Positions 29,939 to 42,400 are shown, numbered from the stretch's first letter. The stretch: DNA of 64,000 nt from Dyadobacter frigoris (GCF_005280585.1 NZ_SZVO01000002.1:629005-693004), one strand, 5' to 3'. A program made the numbers and translations. The notes: generated by a model not told the origin, from the letters alone.

Positions 29939-30025
29939 TGCTTTCAAAAGTTCAATCTCCATGTTACTTTACTATTAATTATCTGAATTATTTAGAACAA
30001 TTCTCCTGAATGCAGATTAATTGCG

Positions 30026-30033
30026 TATTTTTG
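30026..30033 (+). promoter_or_regulatory. Possible -7 box for the desaturase gene
   Basis: TATTTTTG fits TAnnTTTG and would give a leader of about 75 bases to the ATG at 30115. No good -33 element is seen. Confidence 0.28.
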
Positions 30034-30114
30034 ACTAATAATCAGACCTTCCATTCGTTGTTGTAGAGCCGGATAAAAATTATTCTTCTTTATGGCTTGA
30101 CCAATTAACCCTTT

Positions 30115-31218
30115 ATGCAGCATCAGAAAATCAAATTTGTTAACAAAGAAAAATCCACTTTCTTTCCCACACTAAGACAAAGAGTTGATCTTTATTTTTC
30201 TGAAAACGAGCTGTCCAAAACAGGAGGTAACAAAATAATTTATAAGGCTTTTTTTATGCTGAGCCTGTATGTTATTCCTTATATATTAATTCTTTCCGGT
30301 TCTTTCAATGACCTTACCATGTTGGGTTTATCCGTCATTATGGGCGTAGGAATAGCTGGCGTGGGCATGTCCGTGATGCATGATGCCATTCATGGTTCTT
30401 TAGCAACTTCTAATATTCTGAATAAGATCTTTGGCGGCTCCATTTATCTTTTGGGAGGAAATGCCTACAATTGGGAAGTTCAGCACAACAGGCTTCACCA
30501 TACATATACCAATATACACGAGGTTGACGAAGATATTACAGGAAAATTTCTGCTGCGCTTATCCTATCAGGAAAAACAAAAATATATCCATCGCTTCCAG
30601 CACATTTATGCTTTCTTCCTATATAGTTTGATGACAATTTCATTTTTATGGAAAGATTTCAAAGAAATTTCATTGTTCAATGAAATGTCAAAATCGGGGA
30701 TGACAAAACCTTATCCAAGAAAGGAATTGATTCGTTTGGTTGTAAGTAAAATGGCTTATGTTCTCTTCATTTGTGTACTTCCGCTCGCTTTTACTTCTAT
30801 CACTTTTGGTGAATGGGCAATCGGTTTTATGGCTATGCATTGTACGGCAGGACTTATTTTGAGTACTGTTTTTCAAATGGCTCACGTCGTTGAAGGAACG
30901 GATCAGCCAATTCCGGATAATGCCGGAAGTATTGAAAATGCCTGGGCGGTTCATCAGTTACAAACTACTTCAAATTTTGCCGGTAAAAACAGATTTCTTT
31001 CCTGGTATATTGGCGGGCTGGACTACCAAATTGAGCATCATTTATTTCCTTCTATATCGCACATTCACTATCACGCTCTCTCTCCGATTGTACGCGAGAC
31101 AGCTAAGGAATTTGGATTGGATTATAATGCAAAATCTGATTTTATTAATGCACTTGGATCACACGTCAGGATGCTGAGACAGATGGGGACCAGGACTTCC
31201 GGCTTTGAATTGGTTTAG
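30115..31218 (+). CDS. Membrane fatty-acid (acyl-CoA/acyl-lipid) desaturase
   Basis: A 367-residue membrane di-iron enzyme that puts a double bond into acyl chains, usually to adjust membrane fluidity. The three His boxes are complete: HDAIH (89-93), HNRLHH (124-129) and QIEHH (305-309). The Q in the third box is typical of front-end (delta-5/6-like) desaturases, but there is no N-terminal cytochrome b5 domain as in the eukaryotic forms. Four or more hydrophobic helices are seen. It is followed 49 bases later by a PIN toxin-antitoxin pair, with no terminator seen between. Confidence 0.92.
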   Translation: MQHQKIKFVNKEKSTFFPTLRQRVDLYFSENELSKTGGNKIIYKAFFMLSLYVIPYILILSGSFNDLTMLGLSVIMGVGIAGVGMSVMHDAIHGSLATSNILNKIFGGSIYLLGGNAYNWEVQHNRLHHTYTNIHEVDEDITGKFLLRLSYQEKQKYIHRFQHIYAFFLYSLMTISFLWKDFKEISLFNEMSKSGMTKPYPRKELIRLVVSKMAYVLFICVLPLAFTSITFGEWAIGFMAMHCTAGLILSTVFQMAHVVEGTDQPIPDNAGSIENAWAVHQLQTTSNFAGKNRFLSWYIGGLDYQIEHHLFPSISHIHYHALSPIVRETAKEFGLDYNAKSDFINALGSHVRMLRQMGTRTSGFELV

Positions 31219-31267
31219 TATTTGATAATTAGTAACTTTAAGTATTGTTCCATTAAAACATACTTTT

Positions 31268-31498
31268 ATGGCTCATTCACAAAAACTTTCTGATATCCAA
31301 TTACACCTGCTTCGATTTTTTAGCGAACGTGACGTTTCAAATGAAGAAACGATAGAAATCCAACGTATGATTGCCCGATTCTATGCTGAAAAAGCTGACA
31401 AGCTTATGGATGGAATTTGGGAACAAAAAGGATTTAGTGAAGAGAAAATGCTTGGTATCCTTAATCCAACACCTTCTTCAGACTCTCTTAATTCATGA
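31268..31498 (+). CDS. Small antitoxin-like partner of a PIN toxin
   Basis: A 76-residue, mainly helical protein with many acidic residues and no signal peptide. Residues 8-55 resemble two long helices (LSDIQLHLLRFFSERD and IEIQRMIARFYAEKADKLM). Its stop overlaps the start of the PIN toxin as ATGA, so the two are translationally coupled, which is the usual layout of type II toxin-antitoxin pairs. I see no ribbon-helix-helix, AbrB or Xre motif, so whether it binds DNA is unclear. The name antitoxin rests on position and size. Confidence 0.7.
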   Translation: MAHSQKLSDIQLHLLRFFSERDVSNEETIEIQRMIARFYAEKADKLMDGIWEQKGFSEEKMLGILNPTPSSDSLNS

Positions 31499-31893
31499 GA
31501 GTAGTCTTAGATACAAATTGTCTCCTCGTAGTTGTCCCCAAAAAATCATCTTTCCGTTGGATTTATGACGCTCTTTTAGCAGGCGAACTAGAATGGGTGG
31601 TTACAACCGAAATACTAGCCGAATACGAGGAGTTATTAGCTCGTTTCTACTCCGCGGATTATGCAGACCTAATTCTTAAAGTTCTTGTTAACCTTCCGAA
31701 TGTTATCAAAATAAATCCTATTTCTTTCAATTGGCTATTAATTGACAGAGATCCTGATGATAACAAATTCGTAGATGCATATGTTGCTTCCAATGCAGAC
31801 GTAATCATTACGAATGATCATCATTTCAAAATCCTAAAGTCGATACCTTTTCCTGCTGTAAATTGCATAAAGTTAGTCGACTTTAAGTTTTAA
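31495..31893 (+). CDS. PIN-domain toxin (putative RNase)
   Basis: A 132-residue PIN domain covering the whole protein. The expected metal-binding acids are present: D6 (VVLDTN), E43 or E45 (EILAEYEE), D94 (KFVDAYV) and D108 (ITNDHHF), with the typical DRDPDDNKFVD segment. It fits the group named putative toxin-antitoxin system toxin component, PIN family. Such proteins cut RNA; targets are unknown here. It overlaps its partner by 4 bases and ends only 6 bases from the stop of the convergent RND permease gene. Confidence 0.88.
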   Translation: MRVVLDTNCLLVVVPKKSSFRWIYDALLAGELEWVVTTEILAEYEELLARFYSADYADLILKVLVNLPNVIKINPISFNWLLIDRDPDDNKFVDAYVASNADVIITNDHHFKILKSIPFPAVNCIKLVDFKF

Positions 31894-31899
31894 TCTCAC

Positions 31900-34800
31900 C
31901 TACACATGTGCCTGCTCATCAATTTCGCTTTCCCTGGCAATCTTTTCTATCATTTTCATTTTGTCAAAATCCTTCTCTCTTGAAAGGAAAGTATACATTG
32001 CTGGAATCACGTAAAGTGTCAGAACCAGTGAGAAAAGTAAACCACCCATAATCACAATCCCCATAGACATCCGGCTCCTACCAGCGGAACCAAGTGCCAT
32101 AGCAATGGGTAATGCCCCCAGAATTGTCGCTAAACTCGTCATTAAAATAGGTCGAAAACGAAGCGTTGCTGCTTCCAAAGCCGCCTCTTTAATACCAAGT
32201 CCGGTTTCTCTTAACTGATTTGCAAATTCAACGATCAGAATACCATTTTTGGTTACCAATCCAATCAGCATAATCATACCGATCTGGCTGAAAATGTTTA
32301 GCGTTTGATTGAAATACCAAAGAGAGAATACCGCGCCGCCGATCGCCAACGGTACAGTGATCATGATAATAAACGGATCGATAAAGCTTTCAAACTGTGC
32401 TGCCAAAATAAAGTAGATCAATACCAGAGCAAGGAAAAACGAGAACATCGTATTTGAAGAACTTTCCGCATAATCCCGTGAAGAACCACTTAGTGAAGTT
32501 TGAATCGCTTCATCTTTTAGTTTATCGCGAATCCTGTCCATCGCAGCAATCCCGTCTCCAATGGTTTTGCCCGGAGCTAAGGAAGCCTGAACAGTCGCGC
32601 TCATATAACGGTTAAAATGGAAAAGTTGCGGCGGACTGCTTTCTTCTACGGTTTTTACAATGTTATCAAGCTGGATCAAACTTCCGTTACTACTTCTCAC
32701 AAACATACTTTTCAAATCCAGCGGTTCATCGCGGTTCGCCCTATCGTACTGGCCTATAACCTGATACTGGCGACCATTCATTGTGAAATAACCAAAACGC
32801 TGGCCAGCAAAAGCAAACTGCATCGTTTGTGCCACATCCTGAACGGAGATTCCTAATGATTTTGCTTTTTCCCGATCTATCACAATTTGCAATTCCGGCT
32901 TACTGAATTTCAGGTTGACATCTGTAATAGCGAAAGTCGGGTCGTTCGAAGCCTCTTCCATAAATTTGGGAAGATATTCGCGCAGTTTTTCAAAATCAGG
33001 CGCCTGTATTACATATTGTACAGGAAGTCCGCCTTTTGAATCCACCGCAATGGTTTGCTGCTGAACGATGAAGGATTTGGCATCCGGATAACGTTTCAAT
33101 TGTTTGGTGATATAATCTGCTATTTCCTGCTGTGTTTCCTTACGTTGCATTCTATCCGTAAGTGCAATTCTTCCGCTGCCGGTATTGGCAGCTCCTAAGC
33201 CTGAATTTCCGGGTGAAGTAATCAGCATCAAACCTTTTCTTCCAGGCATTGAATCCATCAGCATCTGTCCAATATTTTGAACATAATTATCGGTAAATTC
33301 AAAAGAAGATCCCTCTGGAGCTGTAACCTGCAAACGGAACCAGTTCCGGTCGTCCAAAGGTGCTAATTCTGATTTCAGATCTTTTCCAAAAAACCAGATC
33401 ATTCCCAAAGTCAAACAAATCAGCGGGATAGCAACCCATCTCACCTTCAAAAATGAGTTTAAGGCTTGCCCATAATTGTTTGTCAAACTTTCAAAGAAAG
33501 GCTCGGTCTTTTCATAAAACCAGCTCTTCTTATGTGTTTTTCGTACCAGATAAGCATTAAGCATCGGTGTCAGCGTCAGCGAAACAAAAGCAGAAATAAG
33601 TACCGCAGCCGAAATCACAATCCCGAATTCCCGGAAAAGCTTCCCGACAAATCCCTGCATAAAAATCACAGGAAGGAATACCGCAGCCAGTGTTATCGAG
33701 GTAGAAAGTACAGCAAAAATAATTTCGTTAGAACCCTTAATCGCCGCTTCAATCGGCGGCATGCCCTCCTCTATCTTCTTAAAAATATTCTCAGTGACGA
33801 CAATCCCATCATCCACAACCAAACCCGTTGCCAAAACAATCGCAAGTAACGTTAATACATTGATCGAAAATCCCATGATATACATCACGAAAAAAGTACC
33901 GATCAGGGAAACCGGAATATCAATTAAAGGCCGGAATGCGATAAGCCAGTCGCGGAAAAACAGATAAATAATGATTACTACAAGTACTATCGCGATCAGT
34001 AAAGTTTCTCCAACTTCTTCTATTGAACGCTCTACAAAAATGGTATTGTCAATCAGCGTACCCAGTTCGTAATCTTTTGGAAGTTCCTTTTTAATCTCGA
34101 TCAGCCGCTTGTTTACTTCTTCTGAAATATTGATGTAGTTTGCACCCGGCATCGGAGAAATCGCCAGACCGATCATCGGTACATTATCCAGCCGCAAAAT
34201 AGTTTCCTCATTTTCCGGACCAAGTTGCGCGTAACCAATATCTTTTAAATGGATTGTTTGCGTCGTTGTATTTTTAACGATCATTTCGTTAAAGTCATCT
34301 TCCGTTTTAAAACGACCCACTGTTTTTACCGTCAATTCGGTATTATCACCAGCCAGTTTCCCGCTTGGCAATTCTATATTTTCTTTATCCAAAGCAGATT
34401 TTACATCCTGCGTTGTCACACCTAATGAAGCCATTTTCACCGGATCCATCCAGATCCGCATCGCATATTTTTTCTGACCAAATATCCGGATCTCACTCAC
34501 ACCTTCAATCGTTTGAAGACGTTGGGCAATTACGTTTTCAGCATAATCACTCACCTCCAGATGCGAACGGGTACTGCTTTTAAACGTAAGTACGATAATC
34601 GGTTCCGAGTTTGCATCAGCTTTCGCAACAACAGGTGGCCCGTCAATATCCAGCGGCAAAGTCCGTGATGCAGAACCCACTTTATCGCGAACATCATTCG
34701 CGGCACGTTCCATATCCACACCAATGTCAAACTCAACGGTGATCTGGCTCGTGCCCTGGCTGCTGGTAGAATTAATCGATTTTATCCCTTCAATACTATT

Positions 34801-35013
34801 CAGCTGTTTTTCCAGCGGTTCCGTAATCTGGGATTCAATGATATCGGCATTTGCACCGGTATAACTTGTCCGGATAGAAACCACCGGCGGGTCAATAGAC
34901 GGAAATTCCCTCATACCCAAAAACTTATACCCGAGAAAACCAAATAAAATGATGAGAAGGTTCATCACAATGGCTAAAACCGGCCGCTTGATGGAGAGCG
35001 TTGAAATACTCAT
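31900..35013 (-). CDS. RND efflux pump permease (HAE1/MexF type)
   Basis: A 1037-residue inner-membrane proton-drug antiporter with the usual twelve membrane helices and two large periplasmic loops (about 35-335 and 560-860). The proton relay is seen as ATGLVVDDGIVVTENI near residue 400, and the repeat in the second half as LIGLVTKNGILIVEFAN. It pumps compounds out through an adaptor and an outer-membrane channel. The adaptor gene is upstream on the same strand, 55 bases away. No TolC-like gene is in the window, so the channel must come from elsewhere. Substrate unknown. Confidence 0.95.
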   Translation of the reverse strand: MSISTLSIKRPVLAIVMNLLIILFGFLGYKFLGMREFPSIDPPVVSIRTSYTGANADIIESQITEPLEKQLNSIEGIKSINSTSSQGTSQITVEFDIGVDMERAANDVRDKVGSASRTLPLDIDGPPVVAKADANSEPIIVLTFKSSTRSHLEVSDYAENVIAQRLQTIEGVSEIRIFGQKKYAMRIWMDPVKMASLGVTTQDVKSALDKENIELPSGKLAGDNTELTVKTVGRFKTEDDFNEMIVKNTTTQTIHLKDIGYAQLGPENEETILRLDNVPMIGLAISPMPGANYINISEEVNKRLIEIKKELPKDYELGTLIDNTIFVERSIEEVGETLLIAIVLVVIIIYLFFRDWLIAFRPLIDIPVSLIGTFFVMYIMGFSINVLTLLAIVLATGLVVDDGIVVTENIFKKIEEGMPPIEAAIKGSNEIIFAVLSTSITLAAVFLPVIFMQGFVGKLFREFGIVISAAVLISAFVSLTLTPMLNAYLVRKTHKKSWFYEKTEPFFESLTNNYGQALNSFLKVRWVAIPLICLTLGMIWFFGKDLKSELAPLDDRNWFRLQVTAPEGSSFEFTDNYVQNIGQMLMDSMPGRKGLMLITSPGNSGLGAANTGSGRIALTDRMQRKETQQEIADYITKQLKRYPDAKSFIVQQQTIAVDSKGGLPVQYVIQAPDFEKLREYLPKFMEEASNDPTFAITDVNLKFSKPELQIVIDREKAKSLGISVQDVAQTMQFAFAGQRFGYFTMNGRQYQVIGQYDRANRDEPLDLKSMFVRSSNGSLIQLDNIVKTVEESSPPQLFHFNRYMSATVQASLAPGKTIGDGIAAMDRIRDKLKDEAIQTSLSGSSRDYAESSSNTMFSFFLALVLIYFILAAQFESFIDPFIIMITVPLAIGGAVFSLWYFNQTLNIFSQIGMIMLIGLVTKNGILIVEFANQLRETGLGIKEAALEAATLRFRPILMTSLATILGALPIAMALGSAGRSRMSMGIVIMGGLLFSLVLTLYVIPAMYTFLSREKDFDKMKMIEKIARESEIDEQAHV

Positions 35014-35068
35014 AGAAAATAAATATTAGGAGCGGCTGATACCGCAGTAAGTCTTAAAATGCCGAAAA

Positions 35069-36139
35069 TCAATTTACCTTAACCAGAGAATTTGGCTTAA
35101 TGGCCATAATACCCGAAGTAATCAGGGAATCGCCCTGCTGCAATCCATCCAGAACCTGGATTTTCTTTTCCGTCCGTAACCCCGTCGTCACCATCGCTTC
35201 CGTAGCTTTTCCATTTTTCACAATAAAAACCTTTTTCCCTTTCAAAACCGGCACAATGGCTTCCGTCGGAATCATTACCGCTTTGTGATTGGCGGCCAGC
35301 GCTGCTTTCACTTTGACAAACATACCCGGAACAAATTTTCCGGATGGATTTTCCGCAATGGCACGGATACGCAGCGTTCTAAGATTTTCATCCACTTTTG
35401 GTTCCAGCGCAATAACTTTTGCCGAATAGTTGAAAACATCACCATCAAGATTAAATGTAATTGCGCTGCCGACATGAATATTGGAAGTGTATTTTTCGGG
35501 AACCGTAAAATCAATCTTGATCGGATTGCTTTGAATCATGGTAACGATGGACGTACCCGGGGCCATATATGCACCTTCACTAATGTTTTTCAATCCGATC
35601 CTGCCGCTGAAAGGAGCGCGAATTTCTGTTTTTTCAAGCTGAGACTCAATGACTTCCTTTTCAGCATCGAGAACTCTGATATTATTGGAAGTGACGTCAT
35701 ATTCTTCCAGATTGATGGCTTCAACTTTCAAAAGTTTTTGCTGGCGAAGTTCTATTTTACGGGCAAGATCCTGATTGAACTCCACTTTTTGCAATTGTGC
35801 TTTAAGCTCGCGATCATTTATTTTAGCGATCAATTGCCCTTTTGTAACATACGAACCTTCCTTTATATTCAGTTTGACAAGACGACCTGAAATTTCCGCC
35901 ATCAGATTTACTTCTTCATTTGGCAATACAGTTCCTGATGCGAATATTTGATTGTCGATCGTTTCCATGCCAACCACATAAACATTCACTGGAATCGCCC
36001 CTGATCCGGCCGATTTCCCTTCCCCTTTTCCCCCACTTCCCGAACCACCGGATTTTTCACTTTCAGACTTTGGAAAAACATAAATTTTCCCAAGAACAAG
36101 GACGATAATAATAGTACCGATTAAAATTACTGTACGCAT
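35069..36139 (-). CDS. RND periplasmic adaptor (membrane-fusion protein)
   Basis: A 356-residue adaptor: an N-terminal membrane anchor (about 1-23), a short flexible linker rich in Gly, Ser and Lys (about 28-47), a lipoyl-like half motif EVNLMAEISGRLVKLNIKEG (about 72-91), a short alpha hairpin, its matching half REIRAPFSGRIGLKN, and beta-barrel and membrane-proximal domains to the end. It links the permease at 31900-35013 to an outer-membrane channel. No regulator is next to it; an inverted repeat TGTGCAAT/ATTGCACA lies just upstream and may be an operator. Confidence 0.93.
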   Translation of the reverse strand: MRTVILIGTIIIVLVLGKIYVFPKSESEKSGGSGSGGKGEGKSAGSGAIPVNVYVVGMETIDNQIFASGTVLPNEEVNLMAEISGRLVKLNIKEGSYVTKGQLIAKINDRELKAQLQKVEFNQDLARKIELRQQKLLKVEAINLEEYDVTSNNIRVLDAEKEVIESQLEKTEIRAPFSGRIGLKNISEGAYMAPGTSIVTMIQSNPIKIDFTVPEKYTSNIHVGSAITFNLDGDVFNYSAKVIALEPKVDENLRTLRIRAIAENPSGKFVPGMFVKVKAALAANHKAVMIPTEAIVPVLKGKKVFIVKNGKATEAMVTTGLRTEKKIQVLDGLQQGDSLITSGIMAIKPNSLVKVN

Positions 36140-36158
36140 AGAGGATAAAACTAAATTC

Positions 36159-36227
36159 TGTGCAATTTGTATATATAAAAATTATATTTCCGTAAAATAG
36201 CAATTTAAAGATACTTCATATTGCACA
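36159..36227. repeat. Inverted repeat upstream of the RND operon
   Basis: TGTGCAAT (36159-36166) and ATTGCACA (36220-36227) are perfect 8-base inverted copies 53 bases apart, starting about 20 bases before the adaptor gene. They could be two operator half sites, but chance cannot be excluded. Confidence 0.25.
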
Positions 36228-36411
36228 AAGGGACAATGGCTTACTTTTTTACTTTCTCAACAGATTAATATATGTGACCGTTATTTATTAAAAATGATTT
36301 CTTTCAGATAAATACTGTTAAAACTGATTTTACTTTTCATTACATTTCATAGGATACCGAATTGTAACGAAAATCGTTGAAGAAGAAATTATCAAATTCA
36401 TCACACAAATT

Positions 36412-39400
36412 ATGAAATTTTCAACCTCCCCTCTCTTATTCAGTTTTATCATTTTTTTATGTTTTTTCAATAAAAACGTCAGAAGTCAAAATCTGAATAA
36501 AATGTACGAAGCTCAGTGGAAAAGTGTGAAGAACTATGCCGACAAGGGTTTGTCTCAATCCGCTTTGACAGAAGTAAAAAAAATATATCAGCTTGCAAAA
36601 AAAGAAAATCAGGAAGCCCAGGTCATCAAGGCTGTGATTTATATGATTGACCTGCAAAGTCAGAATCAGGAAAACGCAGAGATTAATTCCATAACAGAAC
36701 TGGAAAAAGAAATTAATACCAATAAAGAACCTGCAAAATCAATATTGACTAGTTTGCTGGCAAAAAAGTATTATCAATATTATCAGCAAATACGCTGGCA
36801 GCTTTATGACCGGACGGCTACCAAAGAATTCATAAAAGAGGATATCAGTACCTGGACGACGGACGATTTTCATGAAAAGATATCAACCTTATATCTGCAT
36901 TCCATTAGTCAGGAAAAATTATTAAAACAAACTTCACTCGAAGGTTACAATGTCATTATTACCAAAGGAAACGTCCGAAAATTACGCCCGACTTTATACG
37001 ATTTATTAGCGCAGGAAGCTTTGGTATATTTTTCTTCGGACGAAAGAAATATTAAAAAACCGGCTTATTCTTTCGAAATAAACAGCGCTTCGGCATATGA
37101 TCCCGCAACAGATTTTATTTACAGGAAATTTGAAACAAAGGATACCACGTCACTGGAATTTTATGCATTGAAATTGTATCAAAAGTTAATTGCTTTCCAT
37201 GTCAATGACAAAACCGCTGATGCACTCATCGATATAGATTTGCAGCGTTTGCAATATGTAAAGCAAAAATCTGTACATCCGGATAGTGACGAATTGTATT
37301 TCATGTCGGTTAATCATGTGGCGAATCAGTACCAAAATACGCCAGCGGCTGCACAGGCGTGGTATTTAATCGCTGAATGGCATAACAAAAAAAGTGATTA
37401 TTATAACGCAAATAAGGACACAACGAATCGCTTTGAAAAAGTAAAAGCAGTAGAAATTTGCGAGAAGATCATCAAACAAAATCCGAAAACGGAAGGTGGG
37501 GTTAATGCTTATAATTTATTGCAAACGATTCAGCATAAAAGTCTTCAATACATGACCGAGACGGTAACCATTCCCGGAAAACCATTTCTTGTGCGCCTGG
37601 AATATAAAAATACCACAAAACTTTACCTCCGGATTATTAGTGCTACGGATGAAATCCGGGTTAAAATGCAAAAAGGACTTACTCCTGAAAACTTGCATGC
37701 CTTAAATCTCGCTTCGCCCATCCGAACCTGGGAACAAAACTTGCCCGATACAAAAGATTATCAGGAGCATAGTCTTGAAATCAAGGTTGACGCTTTGCCT
37801 ATCGGTGAATATTTTCTAATAGCAGCAGACAATCCTGATTTTGAAAATCCAAAAACCATTATTGGTACCCGATTATTTTATGTGTCTAATATAAGTTACG
37901 TACAAAAGGGTGACAACTTTTTTGTCCTGAACCGTGAAACTGGGCAGCCACTTTCCCAAGCCAAAGTCCGAATTTGGGAGACTCGCTACGATCGTTCTAT
38001 TGACGGTTATTTAAAGTTGAATAGTACTTTATTCTTAACCGACTTCTATGGTTATTTTACTAGAAAAAAGAATATTGAACCCGATAATCTTGTTACAGAA
38101 TTACTGGAAATAACGTACGAAAAAGATAAACTTTTCCAACAATCTCAGGCTTACACTTATTACCGCCGGCCGAATTTCAATGCCCCGATTAAACGACAGA
38201 CATACCTTTTTACAGACCGCAGTATTTACCGCCCCGGACAAGTAATTTATTACAAGGGAATTGTTTCAAAAGGTGATTCACTTCTGAGCCGGTTGGATAA
38301 AGATTCTGACATCCCGGTTGTTTTAAAAAATACAAATGGAGAAGAAATTGAAAAAATAATTGCGCATGTCAATGATTACGGTAGTTTTTCAGGAAAATTC
38401 CAATTACCTCAGAATTCGTTAAACGGAGAATTTTTCATTTATGTTGACGACCGTATGAATTTGTCTATTCATGTAGAAGAATACAAGAGGCCGAAATTCT
38501 CTGTCGCTTACGATACCCTTAAAGCTACATATCAATTAAACGATTCCATTCAGATAGCTGGAACTGCGATTGCCTATGCAGGAAATGCCATTGACGGGGC
38601 CAAAGTTTCGTACCGGGTTGTTAGAAACGCCAGATTTATTTATCCATGGTTATCCAAACGCTGGTTTGAGCCAGCACAACCCATGGAAATTTCTCACAGG
38701 GAATCCAAAACGGATCAGTCAGGGAAATTTCTAATTTTCTTTCATGCCATTCCGGATTTGAAAATAAATAAAAAATCGGAGCCGGTTTTTGACTATACTA
38801 TTTATGCAGATATTACAGATAACAATGGTGAGACTAGAAGTGGTGAAACGACAGTTTCTGTGGGTTATAAGTCGATCATGTTAACAACGGATGTTCCGGA
38901 AAAAATTCAGGCAGACAGTTTAAAAAATCTCGCTATTCAAATTGAAAATATGAATGGTGAGTTTAGCACATCTGATGTAAAAGTAAAAATCACCCGACTT
39001 AAACCTGAAACACGTCTACTTAAAAAACGATTGTGGCAACGTCCGGACTTATTTATTATGCCAAAAACAGAATTCATTTCACTTTTCCCAAATGATGAAT
39101 ATGACAATGAATCTGATCAGGAAAGCTGGCCGGAAGAAAATGTAGCTTTTGAAAAAACGGAAAAACTGGTTAAGGACAAACCTTTCGAACTTTCCGAAAC
39201 CAAATTCCTACCTGGTTTTTACAAAATTGAAATTAGCACCGTCGATAAATCCGGTGAACAAGTGAAGGATTTAAAATATATTGAGTTAACAGATCCTGAT
39301 AAGAATAAAATCAATCGCGCGGAATATTTGTCAACAAAAAGTAGCAAATCCATTGAGCCTGGGGAAAAGACGACGATTGAAATTGGCACCTCAGCAGAAA

Positions 39401-42400
39401 ATATTTTTGTAATCAGCAGTTCCAACCGGAATGAAAATAAAGCCAAAACATTTACATTTTTTCCATTAAATGATGAAAAACGAATTTTAGATTTCTCGGC
39501 TACCGAAAGTGACCGTGGCGGTTATGGTGTTGATTTTCTATTTATAAAACACAACAGAATTTATTCTTTCAGCGACGTTATACAGGTGCCCTGGACTAAT
39601 AAAGATCTAAAAATTGAATACGTTTCTTTCCGGGACAATACCTTACCGGGCAGTCAGGAAAAATGGAAGGTAAAACTTTCAGGTTTTAAAAAGGAAAAGG
39701 TTGCAGCCGAAATGCTGGCCAGTATGTATGACGCTTCGCTTGATCAGTTTTATCCACACAAATGGAATAAACCTGCTATTTGGAAGATGTTTGCCGGTTT
39801 ACAACCATGGAACAGTTATCAAAATTTCTCATTTGAAAGTGCGAATGTGAAGTATGATTATTCTACCTCCGGTAAAACACTGGATAAGAGATACGACGCT
39901 TTTATGTGGGAAAGTTTCTACAACAGAGTAAATTTTCTGAGCAAAGGTTCAAGAGTGGAGAGGAAGGAAGCGGTAGTTGCTGATAAAATAATGGTGGGAG
40001 GACGTTCAGTAAATCAGGCACCTATGTTGGGTTACGGTCGTCAAATGAAAGGCAGCGTAGCTCCTATGCAGGCAGCACCTGACCAGGCATCGGAAAATGA
40101 AAAAACCAAACTTGAGATTAATAACATTCGTAAAAATTTCAATGAAACCGCTTTTTTCTTCCCGGATTTACTTACTGACGAAAAAGGAGAAATTGAATTT
40201 TCATTCACCATGCCGGAAGCACTGACACGCTGGAAATTTCAGGCACTGGCGCATACAAAAGAACTGGCTTTGGGATACAGCTCAAAGGAAATTGTAACCC
40301 AGAAAGATCTGATGGTTCAACCAAATGCACCACGTTTTTTGCGGGAAGGAGATAAAATTTCTTTCAGTTCAAAAGTTGTAAATCTTTCGGAGAAAGAACT
40401 TAGCGGAACGATTACCTTCCAATTATTTGATACAGAAACGAATAAATCAGTCGATGATATTTTTAAGAATACTTCGCTTACACAATCGTTTATTTTAAAA
40501 GGTAAAGAAAGTAAAACATTACAATTCCAGATTGAAGTACCCGAAAATTTCACCAAAACATTGACATGGCGGATCATCGCAAAATCTGGCGCTTACTCAG
40601 ATGGTGAAGAAAACTTTTTGCCGGTTCTTAGCAATAGGATTTTAGTTATAGAAACACTTCCATTATCGATCAGAGGAAATGTAAGTAAGGATTACAAATT
40701 TGAAAAACTGATTAATTCAGGAAATTCCAAAACATTAACCAACCAATCGCTTACTGCTGAGTTTACAATAAATCCGGCGTGGTATGCAGTGCAGGCATTA
40801 CCATATCTTGCGGAAAGCCGTTTTGATTGTGCGGAACAGATCTGGAACCGGTATTATGCAAATGCACTTGCGGCGAATATTGTCAGTTTGTCGCCACCTA
40901 TTTCCAAAGTTTTTGAAACCTGGCGGACAGAAGATACAACGACGCTGCTTAGCAATCTGCAAAAAAACCGGGAGTTGAAATCCATTTTATTGGAAGAAAC
41001 ACCCTGGGTGCTGTCAGCGAAAACGGAGAGTCAGCAAAAGAAAAATATTGCTTTGTTATTTGACTTGAACAAGATCAGCAATGAGCTGCAATCCAATTTT
41101 GCAAAACTTGAACAAATGCAAAATACCAATGGTGCTTTCAGCTGGTTTAAAGGTGGACCAGATGATCGGTATATGACGCAGTATATTTTGTCGGGGATGG
41201 GTCATCTGAGAAAAGTAAATACCCAGAATAAAAAACCAGATGAAAAGATGGAAAGGCTGATACGTAAAAGCATTCAGTTTCTTGATCAAAAAATAAAAGA
41301 AGATTACGATTTACTGGTAAAAGAGAAAGCTGATTTAAACAAAGTTTCGGCTAGCCCAAGCGCTATTCAATACCTGTACATGCGCAGCTTTTTTCCTGAA
41401 ATTGAAATACCAAAAACATCTCAAAAAGCCTGGAATTATTTCCGCGAACGGGCAAAATTTTCCTGGCTGGCACAATCCAAATATATCCAGGGACTTACGG
41501 CTCTGGCACTTTACAGAACCAATGAAAAAGAAATTCCGAAAGCCATTTTAAAATCGTTAAAAGAAACAGCGATCACGAATGAAGAAACAGGAATGTACTG
41601 GAAAAGTAATCAGCAAGGCTGGTGGTGGTACGAGGCTCCTATCGAAAGACAAGCGTTGTTAATTGAAGCTTTTCAGGAAATAACCAACGACACCAAAACT
41701 GTAAATGACTTAAAAACCTGGTTGTTGAAAAACAAACAAACCAATAATTGGGAAAGTACCAAAGCAACTGCGGAAGCCTGTTATGCGTTGCTTTTACAAG
41801 GATCTGACATTTTAAACCAAGAATCTTCGGTTACTTTAAATCTGGGAGAATTGAGTTTGAAATCATCCGATCAGAAACAAGAAGCGGGAACAGGATATTT
41901 CAAGACGATTATTGACGGAGCAAAAGTGAAACCTGAAATGGGAAATGTGAAAGTTGATATGAACACAAATTCGTCATCCAACCTTCCCGGCTGGGGCGCC
42001 GTTTACTGGCAATATTTTGAAAATATTGATAAAGTAACATCCGCAGAAACTTCGTTGAAATTGTCTAAAAAGCTTTTCATAGAAAAAAACTCGGATAAAG
42101 GTCCGGTGCTTACGCTCGTGAAAGATGGCGACAAACTTCATGTTGGAGATAAAATAAACGTGCGCATCGAACTTCGAGCCGATCGTGACATGGAATATGT
42201 TCACATGAAAGATCTGCGTGCTGCTGCTTTTGAACCCGTAAATGTGCTAAGCGGCTATCAATGGCAGGGAGGATTGGGCTATTATCAAAGCACAAGAGAT
42301 GCCAGCACCGATTTCTTTTTTGATCATTTAAGAAGAGGAACTTACGTTTTTGAGTACCCGCTTTTTGTGACACACGACGGGAATTTTGCCAATGGAATTA

